A stretch of DNA of 32,388 nt from an uncultured Lachnospiraceae bacterium (GCA_910577735.1 CAJTOO010000030.1:1-32388), one strand, 5' to 3'; counted from the first letter of the stretch, positions 22,959 through 32,131 are shown. The notes: generated from the letters alone by a model not told the origin. Numbers and translations are program-made.

Positions 22959-25822
22959 ATGCAGTTGCCGCGAAATACAATAAATCTGTTGATGATGTAA
23001 CGGCATTGTTTCATTTACTGGTAATGGATTTGGTGTATAGCGGAGCGCTGGAAGGTGAAGGGGCAAGCCTTACAAATGATGAACGTGAATACATTTATTA
23101 TGCTGCATTCCCAAGGCGTTTTGTAAAATGCAAACAATCTGACTCTGAACGCAAGAAGAACTATCTGAGTGGGTGGATTCCAAGACAGCGCATGAATGGA
23201 AGTAACTATAAAAATGGGCGTGTCACAAGAACCAGAGATGTACTTGGAATAAGCGAAGAGGAAGCAATAAGTCTGTTGTCAGATTTCTGGGATGCTGTTC
23301 TTGTAAAAAGTGAATACTCAATGACTCCGGACCACGGAGCTGAATATTATATTTCCACGGACAAGTTTGTCATTAAAGCAGGGATAGAGGAAATGGAGGT
23401 TTATGTCTGCGAAAAATGTGGAAAAACCACTATGACAAATTGTCAGGAAAAGTGCGTGTCCATAAAATGCGATGGAAAACTCCGCAGGATTTCGCACAAA
23501 GAATTGTTTGCAAATAATCATTTTGCACGATTATATTCTACAGAACAGATGCAGCCTCTTCACATTAAGGAGCATACAGCGCAACTTGGAAGAGCTGAAC
23601 AGCAGAAATATCAAGAGATGTTTGTAAACAAGGAATTAAACGCTCTAAGCTGTTCTACGACTTTTGAAATGGGTGTTGATGTTGGCGATTTGGAAACTGT
23701 TTATTTAAGGAATATGCCACCGTCCCCTGCCAATTATGTTCAGCGTGCTGGTCGTGCCGGCCGAAGTATTCATTCGGCGGCTTATGCTCTCACCTATGCG
23801 AAACTTGGTTCTCATGATTTTACATATTTTGATAAGCCGGAACGTATGATTTCCGGGAAAATTGGCGTACCTCTCTTTTCGTTGCCTAACGAGAAAGTTG
23901 TGCTCAGACATATTTTTGCTATAGCGTTGAGTGATTTCTTCAACCATTATGAAGAAGTCTATAATAGGAATAATGCTGACGAACTTCTGAATAGGGATGG
24001 GTATGAAAAGCTTACCATGTATTTAAACAGTAAACCGGCAGGATTGAAGGATATTCTTTCACGCTCCATTCCAACCACTTTACATACTGTTATGGGAATA
24101 ACTGACTGGTTATGGGTTGATAAGTTAATTGGTGATGACGGTGTTTTGAAGGTGGCTGTAGAGGATTTCAGAAATACAGTTGATTGGTATACAAAGGAAT
24201 ATGCCAGATTAAAAAGAAAAGATGATATTCAGGCTGCCGCAAGGAGCGAGCGCCAACTTAAAGATTATCGAAGAAATCCAGAAGATAAGCATGGTCGTAA
24301 CGAATTGATAGAATTTCTTGTAAGAAACAATGTTTTGCCCAAGTATGGTTTTCCGGTTGACACTGTAGAACTCTATCAGGGCATGAACTCAACCAGTGAT
24401 AAAAAGCTGCAGATGGTTCGAGATCTACAGCTTGCAGTTGCGGAGTATGCTCCGGATGCACAGGTTGTTGCAGATGGAAAATTGTATACCAGCAGATATA
24501 TTCGAAAACTGCCTCAAACTACGGGGCAGGACTGGGAAGAGGTAAATATTGCGGAATGCAAGAACAAATCGTGTATGACATGGAACTACCGAAGAACAGA
24601 GCCATCAAGAGATGGTGAAAAGTGTATTTCCTGCCAGTCGATTATTGATAAGCCTCATTGGAAGAAAGCTATTGAGCCAAGAAAAGGATTTATTGCCGAA
24701 TCCAAGGCTACAGAAGTTCCATTGAGAAAGCCAGATCGGTCGTTTAAGAGTGAGGACTACTATATTGGTGATCCTCAGCGCCAAATCATGACAAAGAAAA
24801 CTTTTCTTATTGATGGAAGGCAGAAACTGCAGATGGAAACGTCCACGAATGATTCTTTGATGGTAGTGTGCAAAGATGATTTCTTTGTGTGTGAAAAATG
24901 TGGTTATTCTATAAGTTCAGTTACTGGTAAGAACGAAAAGGATTTTAATTCTTATGCAAAGAGTTTTGAGAAAAAGCATATAAGCCCGTGGGGAAAAGAA
25001 TGTAGTGGAAAACTTTGGAAACGCGAGATTTGTCATGCATTCAAGACAGATGTTGTTCAAGTTGTGTTTGGTACATCTAGGGCCAAGAATCAAGCTACAA
25101 TGCTTTCGGTTATGTATGCACTTCTGGAAGCTATGTCAGAGGAATTGGATATTGAAAGAACTGATATAAAGGGGTATCTTCATAAGGTAAGATATGAGTA
25201 TAGCATGGTGTATGCGATTATCTTGTACGATGGTGTTGCTGGCGGAGCTGGTCATGTGAGAAGGCTTGTTACAGATGACTGCGAAATATTCCAGAGAATT
25301 GTTCAGAAGGCAATCGCTATTACTAAAAACTGTAATTGTAATCCATCCTGCTATAATTGTCTGCGCAATTATTATAACCAAGCAGTTCACGATATTCTGG
25401 ATCGCCGTGAGGCTTATATGTTCCTTGAGGCATTTAAAGGAGATGCAATTGCTATATTGGATGATAATTTTGAAGAAGTAAGAGAAGAAAATAGTTCTGA
25501 TGTAGTAGCGGAAAACCTTCTAAGATTTGGAGCATCGTGGCCTTGCGATTATAACAATTGGAATGAATTGTCGCAAATGATGCTTCCGGACAATTGTCGT
25601 GATTGCTTTGAGGACTTTGATTACTATCATGTTCCTCTTCCTTCTAATGCATACTGTAAATGTAAGATATACGGAACAGATTACGCATCAGAGATCTTGA
25701 TGTTGTGGAAAAATAATAAGATCATGGTTTTTGAAGATGACAAAGAAAAACTTGAGGTGCCTGGATGGACGTCTCTTAAGGTGGGCGAAATCAGAGAGGG
25801 GTCATTTGCTGAATTATTCTAA
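22955..25822 (+). CDS. C-terminal half of a large DUF1998 defence-type helicase (5'-truncated)
   Basis: About 955 residues in one open frame. Helicase motifs V and VI are clear: 'FEMGVDVGDLETVYLRNM' near residue 237 and 'QRAGRAGRS' near 262. There is no Walker A or DEAD/DEAH box anywhere, so the first RecA domain is missing. Several zinc-type Cys pairs occur, including 'CEKCGKT' near 150, 'CKNKSC' and 'CISC' near 535-560, and the DUF1998 signature 'CNCNPSCYNCLRNYYNQ' near 793. Complete relatives in anti-phage systems (DISARM DrmA, Druantia DruE) are much longer. No normal start exists; translation could only restart at the ATGA junction. As it stands it should lack ATPase function. Confidence 0.8.
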   Translation: MNAVAAKYNKSVDDVTALFHLLVMDLVYSGALEGEGASLTNDEREYIYYAAFPRRFVKCKQSDSERKKNYLSGWIPRQRMNGSNYKNGRVTRTRDVLGISEEEAISLLSDFWDAVLVKSEYSMTPDHGAEYYISTDKFVIKAGIEEMEVYVCEKCGKTTMTNCQEKCVSIKCDGKLRRISHKELFANNHFARLYSTEQMQPLHIKEHTAQLGRAEQQKYQEMFVNKELNALSCSTTFEMGVDVGDLETVYLRNMPPSPANYVQRAGRAGRSIHSAAYALTYAKLGSHDFTYFDKPERMISGKIGVPLFSLPNEKVVLRHIFAIALSDFFNHYEEVYNRNNADELLNRDGYEKLTMYLNSKPAGLKDILSRSIPTTLHTVMGITDWLWVDKLIGDDGVLKVAVEDFRNTVDWYTKEYARLKRKDDIQAAARSERQLKDYRRNPEDKHGRNELIEFLVRNNVLPKYGFPVDTVELYQGMNSTSDKKLQMVRDLQLAVAEYAPDAQVVADGKLYTSRYIRKLPQTTGQDWEEVNIAECKNKSCMTWNYRRTEPSRDGEKCISCQSIIDKPHWKKAIEPRKGFIAESKATEVPLRKPDRSFKSEDYYIGDPQRQIMTKKTFLIDGRQKLQMETSTNDSLMVVCKDDFFVCEKCGYSISSVTGKNEKDFNSYAKSFEKKHISPWGKECSGKLWKREICHAFKTDVVQVVFGTSRAKNQATMLSVMYALLEAMSEELDIERTDIKGYLHKVRYEYSMVYAIILYDGVAGGAGHVRRLVTDDCEIFQRIVQKAIAITKNCNCNPSCYNCLRNYYNQAVHDILDRREAYMFLEAFKGDAIAILDDNFEEVREENSSDVVAENLLRFGASWPCDYNNWNELSQMMLPDNCRDCFEDFDYYHVPLPSNAYCKCKIYGTDYASEILMLWKNNKIMVFEDDKEKLEVPGWTSLKVGEIREGSFAELF

Positions 25823-25865
25823 AGAAGAGGGTAATATGGCATGACTTGATGCTTGTAACAGGAAG

Positions 25866-25884
25866 CCGAAGGCTGAACTGTTGC
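25866..25884 (+). mobile_element. Solo IS66-type right end
   Basis: CCGAAGGCTGAACTGTTGC at 25866-25884 shares 15 identical bases (GAAGGCTGAACTGTT) with the right end of the IS66 relic at 29351-29370, in the same orientation. No transposase is attached. It lies 44 bases after the helicase stop, so an IS66 copy once inserted here and was then lost by deletion. Confidence 0.6.
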
Positions 25885-25969
25885 AACGTTTTTGATTATA
25901 TGGGGGCATATCTATACATATGATAGAAAAAATGTGTAAGGAATATAAAAAACGTAAAGGTGATAGGAA

Positions 25970-26398
25970 ATGACACACAGCAGAAATATGGTACAGGAGC
26001 TTACATTGGAAAATATTAAGGAAAATATCGTAATTATCAAAATCAACAAGTCGTATCGTGAGGGTATGAGTGAAACTGAGCTGTATGACGTGACACGGGG
26101 CTGTTGGAAGAGAAAGATTGCCAGTGTAGAGAAGGCAGACTATGCTTTGGCCGTTGTTTATGGGATTGTGAAAGAAGTATATCAGATAGATAAATGGTTT
26201 CCAGCCGAAAATGAGGTGCGGGAAACCATTCCCTACAATGAAGCAGTTGATGCTGGCAGAATTATATTCAAGGGCAGGACTGCTAATGAGGAAATCAGAA
26301 AAAAATATTTGGATCATTCAGTGGCAGGGTTTTTTAAAAGAGGGGAGATCGCTCCTGTTAAAGTAATATTGAAACCACAAGAGACAGGAATATTATGA
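25970..26398 (+). CDS. Small PUA/EVE-like hypothetical protein
   Basis: A 142-aa protein. The core 'IIKINKSYREGMSETELYDV' followed by 'TRGCWKRK' and 'ADYALAVVYGIVKEVYQIDK' is a pattern I associate with small conserved proteins near restriction and defence genes. It suggests a PUA/EVE-like fold that reads modified bases, but I cannot name a described function. AGGTGATAGGAA precedes the ATG; an ATG at 25988 is also possible. Its stop overlaps a following ATG (ATGA), so a coupled gene once came next. Confidence 0.6.
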   Translation: MTHSRNMVQELTLENIKENIVIIKINKSYREGMSETELYDVTRGCWKRKIASVEKADYALAVVYGIVKEVYQIDKWFPAENEVRETIPYNEAVDAGRIIFKGRTANEEIRKKYLDHSVAGFFKRGEIAPVKVILKPQETGIL

Positions 26399-26442
26399 AA
26401 ATTCCCACGAGGAATGTTGAGAGGTTGAGACATAAGGGGTAA
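26395..26442 (+). pseudogene. Remnant N-terminus (15 codons) coupled to the PUA-like gene
   Basis: ATG overlaps the stop of the previous gene and encodes 'MKIPTRNVERLRHKG' before a TAA at 26440. The start resembles DUF4314 proteins carried by conjugative elements. The frame is the same as that of the DUF2325 gene downstream and is open from 26443 onward. It may therefore be the broken start of that gene or a piece of another one. Confidence 0.35.
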
Positions 26443-26574
26443 CTGGACAGGATACAGGACTGCTGTAAGGAGACGGAGTCAGATATTTTGTTTCAGGCAG
26501 GAACTGATGCACGAATAAAGATGTGGCAGACCTTGAAAAATTCAAGGCATAAAGCGATGAGAGGTACAACATGC

Positions 26575-28260
26575 ATGAAAAATGTTAATTTCCCACTTGA
26601 CGGGCTGCCAGATATAGATGGATTAAATAATCTGCTTCAGAACATGATAGAATCAGGTGGAAACTTTATCAATTATATGATGAAAAGCCATGATGATAAA
26701 AAAATGATGCCGGATTTTAATGGAATGATACCGGATACATATGGTTGTGAACGTCTTTTTGTTGATTTTTTTATAAATGATGAGATGGGAGAAGATTTCC
26801 TACTGATTGCAAGGGATTTTTACACCCATGAATTTGCAAATATTCCAGAATACCAAGATGTAGAGTATTTTGATATTTATTCTGGTGAAGATTGGCCGGA
26901 GCTGATGTTTAATAGATTTACGCTTAGCCTGATGATGAACGCAGTAAATAGCGGAAGCGAATATACGAAAGCTTTGTTTTTGTATTTGCATAAAACATAT
27001 TACAAAAAGGAATACCGGACGCTCAAAAAATTTAGCACGATGTCACTCAGTGAACTGCTGGCATTGGCAAAGCCGGAAGGAAGAAGATGTCTTTACTATG
27101 CAAACCTGTCAAGGGTTCTATGTATGGCGCCAATATATGGCATTAAAATTGCTGAGGAATGTAATGTTGTATATGGAATCTTAAATGAATTCAGTGATAA
27201 ATTTGGTTTAAGCGGTGGGTATTCGTTTGATGAGGCTGTGGGTGAAAGCTTTAAGGATTGCCGAAAGGAAATAGATGAACGTTTCAGTCAGAAGAAATTA
27301 TATTCCCTTGATGCAAAGATGTCGAAATTCCTCGGAAATGTATTTCAATGGCTGGGATACAGCCCAGAATATGCAGATTGGTGTGATGAAAATGACAGAG
27401 GGGTGGAAGATCGCCTTGCCATAGCGTTGTCCATATTGAAGAAAACTTTTCCCAAAAGCAATAGAGAATATTCCGCAGAGGAGCTTACACTTTACGGAAT
27501 GATCCTTCATTGTGCAAGCGCAATGACGTGCAATTCGTCATGGCTGGCTGAAACGTTCAGGACATTGGCTTATGGAGAATCTGGAACATTTTATTATGAT
27601 GAGTTTCCGCCGATGTTTCGTCCGGAGGATGTACAGGTCAAGACTGCCAGACCAGAGAATGTTAAGACAGAAAGGCAGGTAAAGGATTTCACGGAACATG
27701 CCGGAACAGAAGGATGCAGGCATGACGAGTCTGTGCTCATTGAGGAAGTGGATAAATTACGCCGTAGAGTTCGCAAGCTTGAATCAGATAACAGTAGTCT
27801 GCGTGCTAGCCTGACTGAGAAAAGAAGGCTTGAAGAGGAATCAAAAGATATCAGAAAACAGCTGAATGCAGTGAGCTATGAACTGGCAGCGCTTAGAAAT
27901 TATGTGTATAATTTGACAGAAAGCGATAATCCCATAACAGATAAGACGATTGAAAGTATGAAGGAAACGATTGCTTGTTACCGGATTGTTATAGTGGGCG
28001 GACATTCAAATTGGTTATCGAAGATGAAGAAAGAATTCCCGGACTGGATATTTGTCAATCCAAAGACCAGTGGATCGACAGATGTTTCGATTGTTGACAA
28101 GGCGGATTATGTCTATTTCTTTACTGATACAATCAGCCATTCAACATACCATCAATTCATGAATGTAATACGTGAGCGAAAAATAAACTTCGGTTATATT
28201 CATGGAGTAAATATAGAAAAGAATATCCGAGATATTTATGTGGACTTTGAAGAAGATTAG
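26575..28260 (+). CDS. DUF2325-type protein with coiled coil
   Basis: A 561-aa protein in three parts. Residues 1-360 are an uncharacterised helical region ('LFVDFFINDEMGEDFLLIAR'). Residues about 395-455 are a coiled coil rich in Lys/Glu/Arg ('LIEEVDKLRRRVRKLESDNS'). Residues 465-561 are a DUF2325-type Rossmann-like domain: 'RIVIVGGHSNWLSKMKKEF', then 'ADYVYFFTDTISHSTYHQF'. The ATG at 26575 is chosen because of GAGAGG 10 bases before it; the frame is open further upstream with only TTG or weaker starts. DUF2325 proteins recur in defence and mobile islands with unknown biochemistry. Placement after a defence-type helicase suggests a role in the same original system. Confidence 0.7.
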   Translation: MKNVNFPLDGLPDIDGLNNLLQNMIESGGNFINYMMKSHDDKKMMPDFNGMIPDTYGCERLFVDFFINDEMGEDFLLIARDFYTHEFANIPEYQDVEYFDIYSGEDWPELMFNRFTLSLMMNAVNSGSEYTKALFLYLHKTYYKKEYRTLKKFSTMSLSELLALAKPEGRRCLYYANLSRVLCMAPIYGIKIAEECNVVYGILNEFSDKFGLSGGYSFDEAVGESFKDCRKEIDERFSQKKLYSLDAKMSKFLGNVFQWLGYSPEYADWCDENDRGVEDRLAIALSILKKTFPKSNREYSAEELTLYGMILHCASAMTCNSSWLAETFRTLAYGESGTFYYDEFPPMFRPEDVQVKTARPENVKTERQVKDFTEHAGTEGCRHDESVLIEEVDKLRRRVRKLESDNSSLRASLTEKRRLEEESKDIRKQLNAVSYELAALRNYVYNLTESDNPITDKTIESMKETIACYRIVIVGGHSNWLSKMKKEFPDWIFVNPKTSGSTDVSIVDKADYVYFFTDTISHSTYHQFMNVIRERKINFGYIHGVNIEKNIRDIYVDFEED

Positions 28261-28294
28261 TCTGCATAAATGGAATAATGGTTGCTCATCATAC

Positions 28295-28345
28295 AAAAAG
28301 GTGTATCGTGACGAGGTGAAAACTTCTGGCATGATACACCTTTTT
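28295..28345. terminator. Strong bidirectional terminator after the DUF2325 gene
   Basis: A perfect 13-bp stem, AAAAAGGTGTATC (28295-28307) with GATACACCTTTTT (28333-28345), around a 25-base loop. The A-run and T-run make it work in both directions. Confidence 0.85.
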
Positions 28346-28381
28346 GCTAAATTTATAAGAAAAGTTTACAAACACACTTGA

Positions 28382-29326
28382 CAATCCTTCTCTGATGTAA
28401 CTTATGGCGAAAATGTAAAGGCTCTGGCTGTTACCCTATACAGCGAAGGGGTTATGTCAAATGACAGGATCGCCTCATTCCTGAATGCAGCCGGGAACGG
28501 GGAACTGGATTTATCGGAAGGGAGCATTTACGGTTTCTGCCGGAAGTTTGCAGAGGCATCGGAGGCAAGCAGACGGCATCTGGAAGAGATGCTGCTTACG
28601 CAGGATGTGGTTGCAACGGATGCCACAACCGTAACGGTAAACGGGGAGCAGAACTATATACGGAATTTCAGTGCCGAAGATACTGTGGTATACCATGCCA
28701 TGGACAGCAAATCCATAAAAGCCCTGAAGGGACTGGATTTTCTGAACCGGTACGCCGGAATCCTCGTACATGACCACGAAACTGCCCTGTATCACTTTGG
28801 GACAGACCATGCAGAATGTAACGTACACATCATCCGCTATCTGCGTAAGAATACAGAAGATACAAAAAACAGGTGGTCAGGGGAGATGATCTCCCTTCTG
28901 TGTGAAATGAATAAGAGCCGTAAGGAATTCATGGCACAGGGACATGAAGCCATGCCTGCTGGAAGAATAACAGATTATGAGGAAAAATATTTTTCCATTC
29001 TGAAACAGGGGCGTGGAGAGAATAAAAACACCGCCCATAAATACGCAAAGCGGGAGGAAGCGGCACTGCTTGGCAGGCTGGAAAGGTACAGCCATAACCA
29101 TCTTCTGTTCCTGCATGACTTCTCTGTACCGTTTGATGATAATCTGTCAGAAAGGGATCTGAGGAAAGCAAAGAACCGGCAGAAGATGGCGGGAGGGTTC
29201 CGGAAAGAAAGCGGCCATGAGATGTACTGCTCCATCATGACCATTATCGAAACCCTGAAAAAACGAAATATGGGAATGATCGAGAATATAAGGAAGTTAT
29301 TTATGGGCACACCGGCTATATTTTAG
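28382..29326 (+). pseudogene. IS66-family transposase (TnpC), N-terminally truncated
   Basis: The frame is open from 28382; IS66 homology is visible from about 28395 ('YGENVKALAVTLYSEGVMSN'). It covers the DDE catalytic domain: Asp in 'VVATDATTV', Asp in 'GILVHDHE', and Glu in 'DNLSERDLRKAK'. Complete IS66 TnpC proteins are about 500 residues with an N-terminal helix-turn-helix and zinc finger. Here only about 314 residues remain and the N-terminal part is gone. No TnpA or TnpB gene is present. An internal ATG at 28454 could give a 290-aa product, but it should not bind the ends. Confidence 0.88.
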
Positions 29327-29350
29327 CCGGTGCAATACCCGTTAGTCTGA

Positions 29351-29370
29351 CCGGAAGGCTGAACTGTTAC
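29351..29370 (+). repeat. Right terminal inverted repeat of the IS66 relic
   Basis: CCGGAAGGCTGAACTGTTAC, whose reverse complement begins GTAACAGTTCAG, the GTAA-type start usual for IS66 ends. It lies 24 bases after the transposase stop. No matching left end is found in the window. Confidence 0.65.
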
Positions 29371-29471
29371 AGGATATTAAATCATTTGTCTTTTAATAAT
29401 TTACTGTGTGATTTATAATGATATGATTAGGGATGTTTTTCCCTAACCATACATGTAAAGAGGAGGTCAAA

Positions 29472-29951
29472 ATGGCATTTAACGATTTAATAACAATAAA
29501 AAAATCTTTAAAATATCCACAAGAGGGAGATATATTTGTTTTACAACCTCAAAAAGATGTATTCTATTTTGGTAAGGTTATAAAAACAAATTTGGAAAGT
29601 TCTGATTCTTTTATAAAAGGAATGTCACTTATATACGTATATGCTTATTCGAGTCATGATAAGGTAATACCAAAAAGTTTAGAAGAAGAGGAATTATTGA
29701 TTGGGCCCATGATTGTTAATAACCAACCATGGGTTAAGGGTTACTTTGAAACTGTAGATAATGTACCTGTATCTGAAAATGAGAAAAAGGTAGAGTTTGC
29801 CTTTTGGGATGTACTGAGAGAAGAATGCGTTGACATTTATGGGCATACAGTAAGCAATAGACCTAAGTATTGTGGTATTTATGGTTTGGGAAGTTACGGA
29901 AGCGTAGGCAAGGAGGTACAGAAAGCAATTGCATTGAAAAATAGTCATTAA
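29472..29951 (+). CDS. Imm26-type immunity protein
   Basis: A 159-aa protein starting after GAGGAGG at 29472. The pattern 'EGDIFVLQPQKDVFYFGKVI', 'MSLIYVYAYSSHDK', 'LLIGPMIVNNQPWVKGYFE' and 'YGLGSYGSVGKEV' fits the Imm26 family, which protects cells against polymorphic toxins of neighbours. It is AT-rich and has no toxin gene directly beside it. It lies in the graveyard of immunity genes upstream of an orphan Rhs toxin end, which suits stored immunity from an earlier toxin tip. Confidence 0.75.
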   Translation: MAFNDLITIKKSLKYPQEGDIFVLQPQKDVFYFGKVIKTNLESSDSFIKGMSLIYVYAYSSHDKVIPKSLEEEELLIGPMIVNNQPWVKGYFETVDNVPVSENEKKVEFAFWDVLREECVDIYGHTVSNRPKYCGIYGLGSYGSVGKEVQKAIALKNSH

Positions 29952-30017
29952 AGTTAAAGAGCTGCTATAATATTTCAAAATCTTTTTAATGTATGAGGTT
30001 GTTTATAGTATATAATT

Positions 30018-30326
30018 TTGCCTGATTTTTATAGAGATTTCGTATGTCATTATGGGGGAGGATACTTTGGTTGTGTTATAGTTTATTCTTGTGATGGTAA
30101 AGGTTTGTTTTATATAAGAGATAATGCAATCAAGGAATGGATCTCAGAGAAATTATTTTTGCCAGTTGTTGATTTTGAAACGGGGGATTTTTTGGGGTTC
30201 GAAATAAAAGAAGGGGTATGTCAAGATATTGTTTCTTTGTATTCTCATGAGGAAGAAGATGTATATGAATTAGGAATGGATTTTTATGAAGCATTATTAA
30301 AATATGGTTTGCAGGATAATGGATAA
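30018..30326 (+). CDS. Short hypothetical protein, possible immunity-gene fragment
   Basis: A 102-aa frame that opens at a TTG without a ribosome site. The acidic sequence ('DNAIKEWISEKLFLPVVDFE', 'SLYSHEEEDVYELGMDFYEA') resembles small immunity proteins in style, but I cannot assign a family. The missing start suggests a 5'-truncated gene. It lies between the Imm26-type gene and the Rhs end. Confidence 0.45.
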   Translation: MPDFYRDFVCHYGGGYFGCVIVYSCDGKGLFYIRDNAIKEWISEKLFLPVVDFETGDFLGFEIKEGVCQDIVSLYSHEEEDVYELGMDFYEALLKYGLQDNG

Positions 30327-30750
30327 ACAGACGAAAATACATAAACAGAGGTTTGAGAATTTTATGGATTATAAAATGGTTAGGAAATATATCTGATCTG
30401 GACACATGGTCCGGTTAGTAAATTTTGTCAGCCTATTGGTATATCATCTGTAATGGATATCCGATACCCAGTGCAATCAGGAATTAATATTTTAAGGTGT
30501 CCTTTAGAATAAGATTTAGTCCTTTGGACTAGATCCTGACACATTAACGAGGTTTTTACGGGAGTAGTGCCCGCTATACTTTTTGAGGAACGAGAGTGTG
30601 GTGACGTAGTTATTTATTCCTGTTTGTACGTCTGGATTAAAATATATGTAAATAGCATTCAGATATATACAATCAGACCGGTTTTGCATGTTTCATTGTC
30701 TGTAAGCTCCAAGTACCGACTAAGCGGCATCTGCTAAGAATATACCTGCA
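30327..30750. other. Gap upstream of the Rhs fragment
   Basis: No gene is seen. A short hairpin TAGTCC/GGACTA lies at 30517-30531. The rest holds multiple stops in all rightward frames. It is probably worn-out toxin/immunity DNA left from recombination at the Rhs locus. Confidence 0.35.
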
Positions 30751-32103
30751 GTGAGTTGTATATGTGAGGTTGGAATACAGAGACTAGAAGCAGACACAGC
30801 CGCAAGATTCACAAGCTATACCTACGACCCTGTCATCGGTAAATACTTCGCTAAAGAGAGATTCTATGACAGTGCCCAGGGAAGGATGCTGTCCCCGGAT
30901 CCGGTGAAAAGAGGGTTAAATCCCTACCCGTACTGCGACAACGATCCGGTCAACTATAATGACCCCACAGGAGAGATACCGAGTATCCTGGCAGGAGGAC
31001 TGCTAGGCGGGTTCTTCGGCGGCGCATCAGGCTTTCTGGGAAGTACCATCTCTCAGGTAATGAGTGGCGAGAAGTTCAGTTGGCGCAAGGCGCTGGGATC
31101 CACAGGTAATGGTGCCGTGGTGGGAGCGGCGAAAGGTGCCCTGATTGGAAGTGGAGCAGGAATCCCGGCAGCCTTTGCTGCAGATTTCGCGGCAGGAGCA
31201 TCTGGTAATGCCCTGGAACAGTGGATCACAAAAGGAAGGGTAGATGCAAGAGAGAGTCTCTTAAGCGGCGCCGGCAATGCGCTCAGTGAACTGCTGTATG
31301 GGACTGGTGAGATCAAAGGACTTGGAGACGCTTTTATCAGAGGAGCCAGAACCGGAGCGGTAATGTCCGGGATTGAGAACCTTGCAGGGGCAGCAGGACT
31401 CTACGGGCAGGAACCGGAAAGAAACCCGAGAGGCGGCGGACATAGCAGGATATCCGGCAGGACTGGACGTGATCCGAGGGGAATGTGCGGCTGTGAAGAT
31501 CCGTTTGACTTAGGGACTGGTCTTGGCAGAAGCGGAAGAGGCTACCATGGAGAAGCAGGTCGTGGCAGGACAGATAACGGAGGCTTTAGCCTGGGCGGTT
31601 TCGTGAAGGATGTGCTGACAGGAGCGGCAGTAGGCGGTCTTGGCAGTGCAGGGTTTTATGGAGCCGGTAAGGCTGTGGAGGCGCTGAAGGGGAGTTTTGT
31701 TGGGCGTAGGGATCAATGTGTGCGTGATATTGTTCCAAAGCCGAACCATGGACAGGGATTTTCCAGAAAAGGTTACAATCCTCAAGCTGAGGAGAGAACA
31801 TTTGAGGGATATATTCAAAGAATGGTTTCTCAGGATGCCGAGCTGTCTCTTTATACAAGTTCTAAGTATTTTAATAATGTTGGTAATATAGGTGGAGAGT
31901 TTAAGCGTTTTGGTACGATTCCTGGAAGGCATGGCATAGATGGAGTACATGTACATCTTCCAATGAGAAACGTTAATTTGGTAACAGGAGAGATTAGGGG
32001 TGGAACATATAATTCGAAAAAGGGAATTGGTGTGGATAGCCCAAATCAATCAGATATTAAACAACTGTATCAGTTTTTCTTCAATGAAAAATATAATAAA
32101 TAA
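30751..32103 (+). CDS. Orphan Rhs core end with C-terminal toxin domain (5'-truncated)
   Basis: A frame of about 450 residues beginning at a GTG without a ribosome site. Residues 20-75 are the end of the Rhs repeat-associated core ('SYTYDPVIGKYFAKERFYDS', then 'NPYPYCDNDPVNYNDPTGE'). The thousand or more YD-repeat residues that should come before are absent. A Gly/Ala-rich pre-toxin region (80-320) follows, and then a C-terminal tip of about 120 residues ('GRHGIDGVHVHLPMRNVNL'). The His/Asp cluster there may be an active site, but I do not recognise the toxin family. Such orphan ends serve as spare toxin tips for recombination into a complete Rhs gene. The next gene is a likely immunity partner. 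Confidence 0.8.
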   Translation: MSCICEVGIQRLEADTAARFTSYTYDPVIGKYFAKERFYDSAQGRMLSPDPVKRGLNPYPYCDNDPVNYNDPTGEIPSILAGGLLGGFFGGASGFLGSTISQVMSGEKFSWRKALGSTGNGAVVGAAKGALIGSGAGIPAAFAADFAAGASGNALEQWITKGRVDARESLLSGAGNALSELLYGTGEIKGLGDAFIRGARTGAVMSGIENLAGAAGLYGQEPERNPRGGGHSRISGRTGRDPRGMCGCEDPFDLGTGLGRSGRGYHGEAGRGRTDNGGFSLGGFVKDVLTGAAVGGLGSAGFYGAGKAVEALKGSFVGRRDQCVRDIVPKPNHGQGFSRKGYNPQAEERTFEGYIQRMVSQDAELSLYTSSKYFNNVGNIGGEFKRFGTIPGRHGIDGVHVHLPMRNVNLVTGEIRGGTYNSKKGIGVDSPNQSDIKQLYQFFFNEKYNK

Positions 32104-32131
32104 TTTAAATTGATTAGTGTGCTAGAGGTTG

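Larger units (their letters stand above)
28382..29370 (+). mobile_element. IS66-family element, left-truncated
   Basis: It consists of the truncated transposase frame and the right terminal repeat. The left junction is near 28385-28395, directly beyond the terminator of the DUF2325 gene. The left terminal repeat, tnpA and tnpB are missing, so the element cannot move by itself. Confidence 0.75.

Noticed and set aside
22955..25822. Complete and working helicase-based defence system
   Set aside because: The first RecA domain with Walker A and DEAD/DEAH box is missing and the upstream DNA belongs to an unrelated LacI-controlled gene.
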